Shown: one piece after another, positions 1 to 5,928 of the stretch | Layout of the letters: each line of letters begins with the position of its first letter | Numbering within the stretch: the first letter of the stretch is position 1 | Assembly (NCBI GenBank): GCA_030527385.1 | Contig: JAUNAY010000053.1 | Location: 1-6,105, forward strand | Origin: Fusobacterium sp. | Lineage (GTDB): Bacteria > Fusobacteriota > Fusobacteriia > Fusobacteriales > Fusobacteriaceae | DNA length: 6,105 nucleotides | Direction of reading: 5' to 3' | The notes under the pieces: generated by a model | The model's input: only the letters and a program-made list of their open reading frames with translations | Told to the model about the DNA's origin: nothing | Database searches by the model: none | Made by a program: the position numbers and the translations under genes

Positions 1-32
1 CTTTCTAAACTTTTATCATCTATAAATCTCAT
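1..32 (-). CDS. start of a downstream operon gene, probably kamC (partial)
   Basis: Only the first ten codons are present, reading MRFIDDKSLE, and the gene runs off the left edge of the window. The ATG at 32-30 overlaps the TGA stop of the preceding kamB gene (31-29) as ATGA, a classic sign of translational coupling; no strong ribosome binding site of its own is seen. In known lysine-fermentation clusters the gene after kamB is kamC, which encodes a protein related to the ATPase part of MutS. The identity here is inferred from position and the overlapping start; ten residues cannot prove it. The other ATG nearby, at 19-17, opens only a four-codon frame before TAG. Confidence 0.5.
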   Translation of the reverse strand, partial: MRFIDDKSLE

Positions 33-1057
33 TCACGCTCACCCACTACATCAATGACTTTCATTTTTAATTTATCTTGTAAAAGTTCTCTGAACTTTTC
101 CTTTGGAAATTCATAACCAAGAGGAGAGCGAGGATTACATGTTACAAAAAGAAGATTTATACTATTCATAACTCTCAGCTCTACATTACTTGCTGCTAAT
201 TTTCTTAAAGTTAAGAAATCTGCAAAAACCCTTGTTCCATCTTTTGCTATCAGTGTTAGTTTTTTAAAATTACCTCTATTTTTTATTAAAATCTCTACAA
301 ATTTTTTAGTAATAGCTCCCCTAACAGCTATTATCTGGATTTTATCATTAAGATAATTCTTTATTTCTTCATTTGACTCTAAAGGTCCCATTCCCTCTAA
401 AGTTTTTACTTCTCCATTATTATATATAATACCAACTCTAGCTCTTTCAAAAATTTCATCTATCTCTTCTTTTATTGTAGAACTTTCTATCTCTGGTAAA
501 TTTAATAAAGAAACTGTATTAGCTGTTTCATCTATCACTTTTCCCATATCTAAAGATAGAGCAGCACCAGTAGATAAAATTGTAGCATCTGTTACATCGC
601 TCATAGCACTTCCCTTTCTACTTAGAGCTCCGTCAACTATTGAAAGTTCACTTCCAAAATATTCCATTATATCCAAAATCTTTTTTATTTGAGCATTATA
701 AGATGGTCCAGCTATATCCACATACCCTGCCGAAATAGCTCTCACTATAACAATGTCCCCCATTGGGGTTGAGAAATCTGTGGTATACAAAATCTCTTTT
801 GTAATGTCACAGTTTCTCAAACAATCTCTAGCAGTAGCTATAATAGTCCCTTGATTGACATATATTCTAGGTTTATGAGTATTAGTCACTACGTCTGTAT
901 CCTCTCCATCTCTTCCAATAGAAGTTAAAGCTATTGTTTTTTTCATTCCAATATCTTCTATTAGTTTATTTAAGACAGTAGTTTTCCCTACATTCTTCTC
1001 CATACCTATTATTGACAATCTTTTATAATCTTTTAATAGACTATAAGTATTTACCAT
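29..1057 (-). CDS. kamB: KamB-like P-loop protein of the lysine aminomutase cluster
   Basis: A 342-residue protein. A Walker A motif is visible at residues 18-26 (GMEKNVGKT), followed by a conserved-looking TSIGRDGEDTD stretch at 45-55 and a hydrophobic strand ending in IVDGALSR near 140-147 that could act as Walker B. This predicts a soluble nucleotide-binding protein; no signal peptide or membrane segment is seen. It sits 26 bases after kamA, the position of kamB in lysine-fermentation clusters. The exact role is not established to my knowledge; one proposal is that KamB and KamC together reactivate or chaperone the B12-dependent lysine 5,6-aminomutase. I chose the ATG at 1057 because GAGGGG (1065-1070) lies 7 bases before it. 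A longer reading from a TTG at 1072 would start inside that ribosome binding site. The stop overlaps the next gene's ATG. Confidence 0.8.
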   Translation of the reverse strand: MVNTYSLLKDYKRLSIIGMEKNVGKTTVLNKLIEDIGMKKTIALTSIGRDGEDTDVVTNTHKPRIYVNQGTIIATARDCLRNCDITKEILYTTDFSTPMGDIVIVRAISAGYVDIAGPSYNAQIKKILDIMEYFGSELSIVDGALSRKGSAMSDVTDATILSTGAALSLDMGKVIDETANTVSLLNLPEIESSTIKEEIDEIFERARVGIIYNNGEVKTLEGMGPLESNEEIKNYLNDKIQIIAVRGAITKKFVEILIKNRGNFKKLTLIAKDGTRVFADFLTLRKLAASNVELRVMNSINLLFVTCNPRSPLGYEFPKEKFRELLQDKLKMKVIDVVGERE

Positions 1058-1083
1058 ATCGCTACCCCTCAATTTTATATTAA

Positions 1084-2331
1084 TTATTTTTCATTTCTTT
1101 TATGTCTTTCAAGTTCTTTTGGTTCAATTGCCATTGCTCCACCACTTAAAAGTTTTGAAACTCCTGTATTCATTTTGTGAGCTTTACAATCTTCACAATG
1201 ACAATCTTGATGATATTCTTCTGGTTCTGTATAAGTAGTTATAACACCTTCAAAGTTTCTTAATACCACTTTATGTGGAGCTTGAGAAATTACATATTGA
1301 GGCATTACAGGAGTTTTTCCTCCTCCACCAGGCGCGTCTACAACAAATGTAGGTACTGCATATCCAGAAGTATGTCCTCTCAATCCTTCAATAATTTCAA
1401 TTCCTTTAGAAACTGGTGTTCTGAAGTGTTCTAGTCCCATTGAAAGGTCACATTGATAAATGTAGTAAGGTCTTACTCTCATCTTAACTAATTCGTGAAC
1501 TAATCTCTTCATTACGTGTACACAGTCATTGATTCCTCTTAATAATACTGATTGGTTTCCTAAAGGAATTCCTGCATCTGCAAGCATTTCACACGCTCTC
1601 TTAGATTCTGGAGTTACTTCTTTTGGATGGTTAAAGTGTGTATTTAACCAAATTGGATGATATTTTTTAAGCATTGCTACAAGTTCTGGAGTTATTCTTT
1701 GAGGTAGAACAACTGGAGTTCTTGATCCAATTCTTACTATTTCAACGTGAGGAATAGCTCTTAATTTACTGATGATATACTCTAAAGTTTCATCAGATAC
1801 TAATAAAGCGTCTCCTCCTGATAGTAATACGTCTCTTACTTGTGGAGTTTTAGCTATATATTCAATAGCTTTGTCTATTCTTTCCATAGGCATTGCATTG
1901 TCACTTGCTCCAGCAAATCTTCTACGTGTACAGTGTCTACAATACATAGAACACATATCAGTTATTAGAAGAAGAACTCTATCTGGGTATCTATGAGTTA
2001 ATCCAGGTACTGGAGAATCTTCATCTTCGTGTAATGGGTCTAATAAATCAGCTTCTGATTTATGAACTTCTTTTATTGTTGGAATAGCTTGCATTCTTAC
2101 TGGGCAATGAGGATCATCAACGTCCATTAATGAGAAATAATATGGAGTAATTGCCATTCTTAAAGTTTCAAGAGTTTTTCTAACTCCTTCTTCCTCTTCA
2201 GGACTTAAATTTATATATTTTTTTAGATCTTCAAGAGTTTCTATTCTATTTCTTACTTGCCATTTCCAATCGTTCCACTCTGCATCTGTTACGTTTGGGA
2301 AAAACTTTGCTCTATTACTTACAGTGTTCAT
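1084..2331 (-). CDS. kamA: L-lysine 2,3-aminomutase
   Basis: A radical-SAM, PLP-dependent enzyme (EC 5.4.3.2) that converts L-lysine to L-beta-lysine, the first step of lysine fermentation. The 415-residue length matches the family. The [4Fe-4S]/SAM motif CSMYCRHC gives Cys127, Cys131 and Cys134. The PLP lysine is Lys339 in PGGGGKTP. Asp295 and Asp332 are placed to bind the substrate's amino group. Cys270 with Cys377, Cys379 and Cys382 (CHCEDC) form the structural zinc site. All are offset by exactly two from the Clostridium subterminale enzyme, so every key residue is present and the enzyme should be active. The ATG at 2331 follows GAGGAG (2340-2345) by 8 bases; a TTG at 2352 in the same frame lies upstream of that site and is unlikely. 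The gene is 69 bases after kdd and 26 before kamB. Confidence 0.97.
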   Translation of the reverse strand: MNTVSNRAKFFPNVTDAEWNDWKWQVRNRIETLEDLKKYINLSPEEEEGVRKTLETLRMAITPYYFSLMDVDDPHCPVRMQAIPTIKEVHKSEADLLDPLHEDEDSPVPGLTHRYPDRVLLLITDMCSMYCRHCTRRRFAGASDNAMPMERIDKAIEYIAKTPQVRDVLLSGGDALLVSDETLEYIISKLRAIPHVEIVRIGSRTPVVLPQRITPELVAMLKKYHPIWLNTHFNHPKEVTPESKRACEMLADAGIPLGNQSVLLRGINDCVHVMKRLVHELVKMRVRPYYIYQCDLSMGLEHFRTPVSKGIEIIEGLRGHTSGYAVPTFVVDAPGGGGKTPVMPQYVISQAPHKVVLRNFEGVITTYTEPEEYHQDCHCEDCKAHKMNTGVSKLLSGGAMAIEPKELERHKRNEK

Positions 2332-2400
2332 TATATCATCTCCTCTATTCAATAATACGTTTTAATTTCATATTTTTTTAATTTACATATAATTTCTTAA

Positions 2401-3438
2401 TTAAACATATAGTTCGTTAAAGATTTCTCTTAAAACAGCACTTTCTCTTAATTCTTCAAGAGTTATTGCTGCGTGATCTTTAGTATATCCGTTTCCTACG
2501 ATCATAGTAACGTCTTTTCCTACTCCTTCAGCTCCTAGAGCAGCTTTTGTAAATCCAGTAGCCATTGAGAAGAAGTATACAATTCCTAAATCTTTAACTG
2601 GAAGAATTGTTGACATTTCTGTATTAGCTACGTTTACACAGTTAATAGCCACATCTACTTCTTGTCCATCGTTAGCTTCTAATATAGCATTTAATACTTC
2701 GATAGGTTTTGTAGCATCTGCTATAACAATTCTTACTTTATCACTTACTCTTCTTAATAAAGCAGCTTCTTTTTCATTTCTTACAAGTCCAATTACTTTT
2801 CCAGTAGGTCCAACTCTTTTTACAGCTTCATATGCACAAAGCATTCCTGATTTTCCAGCTGATCCTAAAATTGCTACTGATTGACAAGGTCTAACTAATT
2901 TAGCAACTTGTGCTGGTGCTCCTGCTACATCTAGTGCTGCTAGAGCTAAAGTTTCTGGCATATCTTTTGGTAATACTGCATAAATTCCACTTTCAAATAA
3001 TATTGCTTTTCCTTTAATTTCAACTCTGTCTATTTCAGGTTTAACATCAATAATTTCATCTATTCTTAATGGAGTTAATGATAAAGAAACAAGAGTTGCT
3101 ATTTTATCCCCAACTTTTAGATCTGTTTTTCCTACTAAGTCGTCTCCAATTTTTTCAATAGTTCCGATTAGCATTCCACCTGATCCTGTAACTGGATTTT
3201 GCATTTTTCCCCTTTCTGCAACAATCTCTTTTATTTTAGCTTTAATTTTTTCTACATCGTGTCCTGCTTCTTCTTCAATTTGAGTAAAAGATGCAGAGTC
3301 AACGTTTAATGCTATTACATCTATTAATATTTCATTTGAATAAATTTCCATATTGTTATCTATTTTTAAAGCTGGTTGAGGTAAAACTCCTTTTGGTTCT
3401 ATTACTCTGTGAGTTCCATATTTACATCCTTTTATCAT
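2401..3438 (-). CDS. kdd: L-erythro-3,5-diaminohexanoate dehydrogenase
   Basis: An NAD(P)-dependent oxidative deaminase (EC 1.4.1.11) that converts 3,5-diaminohexanoate to (5S)-5-amino-3-oxohexanoate with release of ammonia. The protein has 345 residues. The N-terminal half (about 1-160) resembles the catalytic domain of medium-chain dehydrogenases, with a GTHRVIEPKGVLPQPA start typical of Kdd. A Rossmann nucleotide-binding turn, VAILGSAGKSG, lies at 188-198, followed by a strand ending in GLVRNEKE that probably holds the cofactor ribose. Its place between kce and kamA is that of known clusters. The ATG at 3438 is preceded by a perfect AAGGAGG (3447-3453) 8 bases away. A 111-base gap separates it from kce, the longest gap inside this operon. 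The assignment rests on sequence character plus context; I am confident of it. Confidence 0.93.
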   Translation of the reverse strand: MIKGCKYGTHRVIEPKGVLPQPALKIDNNMEIYSNEILIDVIALNVDSASFTQIEEEAGHDVEKIKAKIKEIVAERGKMQNPVTGSGGMLIGTIEKIGDDLVGKTDLKVGDKIATLVSLSLTPLRIDEIIDVKPEIDRVEIKGKAILFESGIYAVLPKDMPETLALAALDVAGAPAQVAKLVRPCQSVAILGSAGKSGMLCAYEAVKRVGPTGKVIGLVRNEKEAALLRRVSDKVRIVIADATKPIEVLNAILEANDGQEVDVAINCVNVANTEMSTILPVKDLGIVYFFSMATGFTKAALGAEGVGKDVTMIVGNGYTKDHAAITLEELRESAVLREIFNELYV

Positions 3439-3477
3439 TTGTTTCTCCTCCTTAATAATTAATTTTAAAGAATTTTT

Positions 3478-3508
3478 ACAATATTTTAACTGACAGGTCG
3501 TATATTGT
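3478..3508. repeat. inverted repeat in the kce-kdd gap
   Basis: Seven-base arms ACAATAT (3478-3484) and ATATTGT (3502-3508) flank 17 bases that contain a further short GAC/GTC complementarity. In the minus-strand mRNA this could form a weak hairpin ahead of kdd. No T-run follows it, so it does not look like a terminator. A second AT-only palindrome, AAATTAAA-A-TTTAATTT, lies at 3518-3534 and may simply reflect base composition. I see no convincing internal promoter in this 111-base gap. The function is unknown. Confidence 0.3.
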
Positions 3509-3549
3509 TTCTATTCTAAATTAAAATTTAATTTTTGTTTAATATTTTC

Positions 3550-4362
3550 TTAAGCTAACCCTAATATTTTTCTTGCTTCTGCTGGAGTTGCTATTTCTCT
3601 TCCTAGTTCCTTAGCAAGTCTTACAACTTTTTCTACTAATTCACCATTAGATTTAGCTAGCACTCCTTTTTCTATATATACATTATCTTCAAACCCTACT
3701 CTTACGTGTCCTCCCATAGTTATTGCAAGAGCTGCCATTGGAAATTCGTGTCTTCCAATTCCTGCTACTGTCCAAGTTGATCCTGCTGGGATACTTTCAC
3801 TAATAAATACAAGATCTCTTGCACTTGCACTCATTTGTACACCTAGTACAAAATCAAAGTGCATTGGATATTTGATATACCCTTGTTTTGCATATTTTAT
3901 TGCATAGTCTACCATACCTTTGTCAAATACTTCTATTTCAGGTTTTACCCCTCTTTCCATCATTATTTTTCCAAAGTTTTTAATAGTATTTTCTGTATTT
4001 GTAAATACTTCATCTCCTCCAAAGTTACAAGTTCCACAGTCTAGTGTTGCCATTTCTGGTCCTAATTCAGTAGGTTGTAATCTTTCAAGGTCAGTCATTC
4101 CAACTGCTCCACCAGTAGATGGTTGAATTATTGCATCAGGACATTTTTCTTTGATAGCATCTATACAAGCTTTAAATCTTTCTTTAGATTGAGTTGGAGT
4201 TCCGTCGTCTTCTCTTACGTGAAGATGAATTATTGATGCTCCCGCTTTATAAGCTGATTCAGCTTCTCTTACTATCTCTTCAACAGTATAAGGTACTGCT
4301 GGGTTATGTTCTTTAGTTACTTCAGCTCCACAAATAGCTGCCGTAATTATTAATTTTTCCAT
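3550..4362 (-). CDS. kce: 3-keto-5-aminohexanoate cleavage enzyme
   Basis: A metal-dependent member of the BKACE (DUF849) TIM-barrel family (EC 2.3.1.247) that reacts 5-amino-3-oxohexanoate with acetyl-CoA to give acetoacetate and L-3-aminobutyryl-CoA. The protein has 270 residues from the chosen start. Glu14 in AAICGAEVTKEHNP is a conserved active-site position. The zinc ligands His46 and His48 lie in IIHLHVRE. The C-terminal VRVGFEDN block supplies Arg221, Glu225 (third metal-side ligand) and Asp226, matching the R...ED pattern of the characterised Kce. The start is the ATG at 4362, 6 bases after AAGGAG (4369-4374). A GTG at 4380 would extend the protein by six residues but lies upstream of the ribosome binding site, so I rejected it. 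It follows kal by 60 bases and precedes kdd. Confidence 0.96.
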   Translation of the reverse strand: MEKLIITAAICGAEVTKEHNPAVPYTVEEIVREAESAYKAGASIIHLHVREDDGTPTQSKERFKACIDAIKEKCPDAIIQPSTGGAVGMTDLERLQPTELGPEMATLDCGTCNFGGDEVFTNTENTIKNFGKIMMERGVKPEIEVFDKGMVDYAIKYAKQGYIKYPMHFDFVLGVQMSASARDLVFISESIPAGSTWTVAGIGRHEFPMAALAITMGGHVRVGFEDNVYIEKGVLAKSNGELVEKVVRLAKELGREIATPAEARKILGLA

Positions 4363-4422
4363 TTGTTTCTCCTTTCGCACAATACTTCTTTTTCTACTCT
4401 ATTATTTTAATATCTACTTCTA

Positions 4423-4815
4423 TTATTTATTTTTTCTTTGTTTATTTTTAGGAGTTACACAAGTTCCACTTGCTCTACATACAACGATTGGCTCTTCTAA
4501 TACATCAGCTGCAGAATCATTGATGTCTGGTCTTGGAACAATTACTTTTCTTGCTTCAAAAACCATTTTTCTTGAGCTATTTCCTGTGCTTACTATTTCT
4601 CCTACTGCTTCAATAAAATCTCCAGCATATACAGGTGCCATAAATTCTACGTTGTCATAAGCTTTAAATAATCCTTCGTCTCCGTCCATTTGAATTAAAA
4701 GTTCTGTTGCAACGTCTCCAAATAGTTGAAGCATTCTCGCACCATCAACAAGATTTCCTCCATAATGTGCATCATGTGAACTCATTCTCATTCTGATCAT
4801 TGATTTCATACTCAT
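4423..4815 (-). CDS. kal: 3-aminobutyryl-CoA ammonia-lyase
   Basis: A small single-domain hotdog-fold enzyme (EC 4.3.1.14) that eliminates ammonia from L-3-aminobutyryl-CoA to form crotonyl-CoA, feeding butyrate production. The 130 residues match the family's usual length of about 125-130. The hotdog helix is recognisable in SSHDAHYGGNLVDGARMLQLFGDVATEL (residues 12-39), followed by the FMAPVYAGDFIEAVGEIV strands typical of CoA-binding hotdogs. The C-terminus is a basic tail (KNKQRKNK). It is the first gene of the operon although it acts last in the pathway. The ATG at 4815 follows AGGAGG (4822-4827) by 6 bases. Its leader carries the lysine riboswitch, so expression of the whole operon should respond to lysine. 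Hotdog proteins are hard to tell apart alone; the context with kce makes this call firm. Confidence 0.93.
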   Translation of the reverse strand: MSMKSMIRMRMSSHDAHYGGNLVDGARMLQLFGDVATELLIQMDGDEGLFKAYDNVEFMAPVYAGDFIEAVGEIVSTGNSSRKMVFEARKVIVPRPDINDSAADVLEEPIVVCRASGTCVTPKNKQRKNK

Positions 4816-4846
4816 TTTTTTCCTCCTATCACTAACTTATAATTTC

Positions 4847-4887
4847 AAAAAAACAAAAAAGATGCAATGTGTTAATAGACATAGTTA
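4847..4887 (-). terminator. conditional terminator of the lysine riboswitch (predicted)
   Basis: On the minus strand a T tract (TTTTTTGTTTTTTT, 4847-4860 including the G at 4854) lies 20 bases before the kal ribosome binding site. The bases just before it, ACATTGCATC, find no good local partner; the best local stem is ATGC/GCAT with a large weak interior. However, TTGCATCT (4867-4860) can pair with AGATGC(T)AA in the aptamer (5066-5058, one bulged base). TAACTATGTCT (4887-4877) can pair with GGACATAGTTG in the aptamer (5028-5018), nine Watson-Crick pairs and two G-U pairs. The two helices are nested, and the outer one abuts the T tract. The T tract is seen directly; the long-range terminator is inferred. 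Confidence 0.55.
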
Positions 4888-4898
4888 AACTGTAAGCA

Positions 4899-4925
4899 TG
4901 ACTTATTCCTAAAGCTCTCAAGTCA
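4899..4925 (-). other. small hairpin just after the aptamer
   Basis: TGACTT (4925-4920 on the minus strand) and AAGTCA (4904-4899) form a six-pair stem with a 15-base loop directly below helix P1 of the riboswitch, sharing one base with it. It could stack on P1 in the lysine-bound state and separate the aptamer from the terminator segments. The same TGACTT/AAGTCA arms recur in the inverted repeat at the operon promoter (5234-5254). Confidence 0.4.
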
Positions 4926-5098
4926 AAATAGCTCTCCACAATTATAATTGTGACAGTTGTTACATATTAGTGTAACCCCCAAAGAAAAAGATCAATAAGC
5001 CACCTTTTTCTTTTCGGCAACTATGTCCTTCGTATGAAGCATTGAGCGCTTCTTCTCTTAGCATCTCCATACTACCCCCATAAATGCACCTCTATTTT
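4925..5098 (-). promoter_or_regulatory. lysine riboswitch aptamer (L box) upstream of kal
   Basis: Read on the minus strand, this 174-base element carries the L-box landmarks in order. P1 is AAAATAG (5098-5092) with CTATTTT (4931-4925). AGAGGTGC lies at 5093-5086. The P2 arm is capped by GAAGC-GCTCAAT-GCTTC, and GCCGAA lies at 5018-5013. P3 is a ten-pair stem, AAAGAAAAAG (5013-5004) with CTTTTTCTTT (4990-4981). P4 is GTTACA/TGTAAC (4976-4959) and P5 a perfect palindrome (4952-4937), followed by GGAGAGC (4937-4931). Loop L2 TCAAT (5045-5041) is complementary to loop L3 ATTGA (4996-4992), the kissing contact expected in this fold. The match to the Bacillus and Thermotoga consensus is strong despite AT-rich helices. 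It lies in the leader of a lysine-degrading operon, so it should activate expression when lysine is present. Confidence 0.92.
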
Positions 5099-5225
5099 TA
5101 TAATCAATAGTAATATTTAGTTGTCTCTTGCGCTATGCCATTCTTTTTAAAATAGAAAAAATTTTTAATATTTATATAATATATATGTATTTTTTCTAAA
5201 AAAGCAACACATTTCTTTCAATATA

Positions 5226-5254
5226 AGTATACTTTGACTTCTTTTAAAAGTCAA
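5226..5254 (-). promoter_or_regulatory. sigma70-type promoter of the lysine-fermentation operon
   Basis: On the minus strand, TTGACT (-35, 5254-5249) and TATACT (-10, 5231-5226) are separated by exactly 17 bases, a near-consensus housekeeping promoter. Transcription would start near 5219, giving a leader of about 400 bases that includes the whole riboswitch. The strength of the promoter fits an operon controlled mainly after initiation, by attenuation. Confidence 0.75.
5234..5254. promoter_or_regulatory. inverted repeat over the operon promoter, candidate operator
   Basis: Perfect seven-base arms TTGACTT (5234-5240) and AAGTCAA (5248-5254) are separated by seven bases. The repeat covers the -35 box and most of the spacer of the operon promoter, where a bound protein would block RNA polymerase. 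It also contains the self-complementary CTTTTAAAAG (5241-5250). The spacing differs from the classical CRP and FNR sites, so I do not name a regulator. AT richness raises the odds of chance symmetry. Confidence 0.4.
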
Positions 5255-5346
5255 TAGTAAATTTTATTTTTTTTATATTTATTATTTTTTTATTAAATAC
5301 AAACATAAATAATTTCTTGAAATTTAAAGGATTTTATTAAATTTTA

Positions 5347-5355
5347 TGGTATAAC
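5347..5355 (+). promoter_or_regulatory. extended -10 promoter of the CNBD gene
   Basis: TGGTATAAC is an extended -10 element (TGn followed by TATAAC), for which a good -35 is not needed; none is seen at the right distance. Transcription would begin near 5362, leaving a leader of about 47 bases before the coding start. A second possible -10, TATAGT, lies at 5357-5362. Confidence 0.5.
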
Positions 5356-5394
5356 GTATAGTCTTAAAATTTATTTTAAATATTCTATAAAAAT

Positions 5395-5401
5395 AAGGAG
5401 G
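5395..5401 (+). promoter_or_regulatory. strong ribosome binding site deciding a TTG start
   Basis: AAGGAGG lies 7 bases before the TTG at 5409. No in-frame ATG is available nearby downstream, so this site fixes the unusual start codon of the following gene. Confidence 0.8.
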
Positions 5402-5408
5402 AAAAATT

Positions 5409-5903
5409 TTGGATACTAATTTTGATTTGTCTTCTATTTTAAAACTTGCAATACAAACTCCACTTTTTAGTGCTTTATCTCTAAAAGAATCTCAAGAACT
5501 ACTATCATATTTTGAATTTGATAGTTATAAAGAAGATGATATTATATTTAAACAAGATGGTTCTCCAAATAGTATTTATCTTATCTTAAACGGAACAATA
5601 AAACTTGTTCGCAAAAAAGAAAAAAGTGAATTTAAAATTAAAAATTTTACTTCTGGTGAGTGTTTTGGAGAAACTGCCCTCCTTGGTATTCTCCCTTATG
5701 TAGCTTCTGCCATTGTAGTAGAAGATTGTAAAGTTTTAAAATTATCTAAAATATCTTTACATAAGTTATCTAAAAATAATTTGCTACTTTTTAACAAGTT
5801 TTTATTTAATCTTTCCAGAGAAATATGTAGAAAGTTACATAATACAGATATATTCTTGACTGATTTAATATACGAAAACGATATTCTAAAAAATAATCAT
5901 TGA
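5409..5903 (+). CDS. stand-alone cyclic-nucleotide-binding-like domain protein (Crp/Fnr N-domain only)
   Basis: A 164-residue protein that matches the sensor half of Crp/Fnr regulators. PLFSALSLKESQEL (18-31) is the usual N-terminal helix. The beta-roll follows, with the YKEDDIIFKQDGSPNSIYLILNGTIKL segment at 40-66. The phosphate-binding cassette region is GECFGETALLG...ASA (83-101), including the FGE turn at 86-88. The long C-helix is at about 125-160. It ends there, with no helix-turn-helix, so it is about 60-70 residues shorter than a normal Crp/Fnr protein, and the 66 bases before the next gene hold no remnant of one. The cassette arginine that binds the cyclic phosphate (PR[ST]A in CRP) is replaced: here it reads PYVASA. 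It may bind another ligand or act by protein contact. It is divergent from the lysine operon; a regulatory link is only suggested by position. It starts with TTG behind AAGGAGG. Confidence 0.85.
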   Translation: MDTNFDLSSILKLAIQTPLFSALSLKESQELLSYFEFDSYKEDDIIFKQDGSPNSIYLILNGTIKLVRKKEKSEFKIKNFTSGECFGETALLGILPYVASAIVVEDCKVLKLSKISLHKLSKNNLLLFNKFLFNLSREICRKLHNTDIFLTDLIYENDILKNNH

Positions 5904-5928
5904 AATAAAAAAAAATAAGGGGTATACT
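5900..5928 (+). promoter_or_regulatory. sigma70-type promoter of the rubredoxin gene
   Basis: TTGAAA (5900-5905) and TATACT (5923-5928) are spaced by exactly 17 bases. The -35 box overlaps the TGA stop (5901-5903) of the preceding gene, so rubredoxin can be transcribed independently of it. Transcription would start near 5935, within the inverted repeat that follows. Confidence 0.7.

Larger units (their letters stand above)
5099..5408. other. AT-rich divergent intergenic region
   Basis: This stretch separates the riboswitch from the divergent plus-strand gene and contains no convincing gene. It holds the minus-strand operon promoter, a candidate operator and the plus-strand promoter, listed separately. 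A weaker second minus-strand promoter is possible: TTGCTT (5202-5207) with TATATT (5178-5183), spacer 18. A short palindrome, AATTTC-TT-GAAATT (5311-5324), sits about 45 bases upstream of the predicted plus-strand start and could be a protein site or chance in such AT-rich DNA. About 120 bases of leader lie between the main promoter's start and the aptamer. Confidence 0.6.

Noticed and set aside
1772..1996. Plus-strand open frame of 74 codons opposite kamA
   Set aside because: It lies wholly antisense to a gene with every catalytic residue in place, has no ribosome binding site, and its translation resembles no known family.
3859..4126. Two plus-strand open frames opposite kce
   Set aside because: Both are antisense shadows of the conserved Kce barrel, overlap each other in different frames and lack a ribosome binding site.
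4363..4380. Longer kce start at GTG 4380 (and likewise TTG 2352 for kamA, TTG 1072 for kamB)
   Set aside because: Each upstream start lies within or before the Shine-Dalgarno sequence that serves a well-spaced ATG, and the added residues are not family-like.
4866..4898. Local hairpin ATGC/GCAT before the T tract as an ordinary terminator
   Set aside because: Only four outer pairs with a mismatched interior; too weak alone, and the long-range pairing with the aptamer is far better.
5061..5084. Seven-codon minus-strand reading frame (ATGGGGGTAG...) inside the aptamer as a leader peptide
   Set aside because: It has no ribosome binding site and no lysine codons, and its bases are explained by the riboswitch fold.
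5178..5207. TTGCTT-N18-TATATT as the main operon promoter
   Set aside because: A poorer match and spacing than TTGACT-N17-TATACT just upstream; kept only as a possible secondary promoter.
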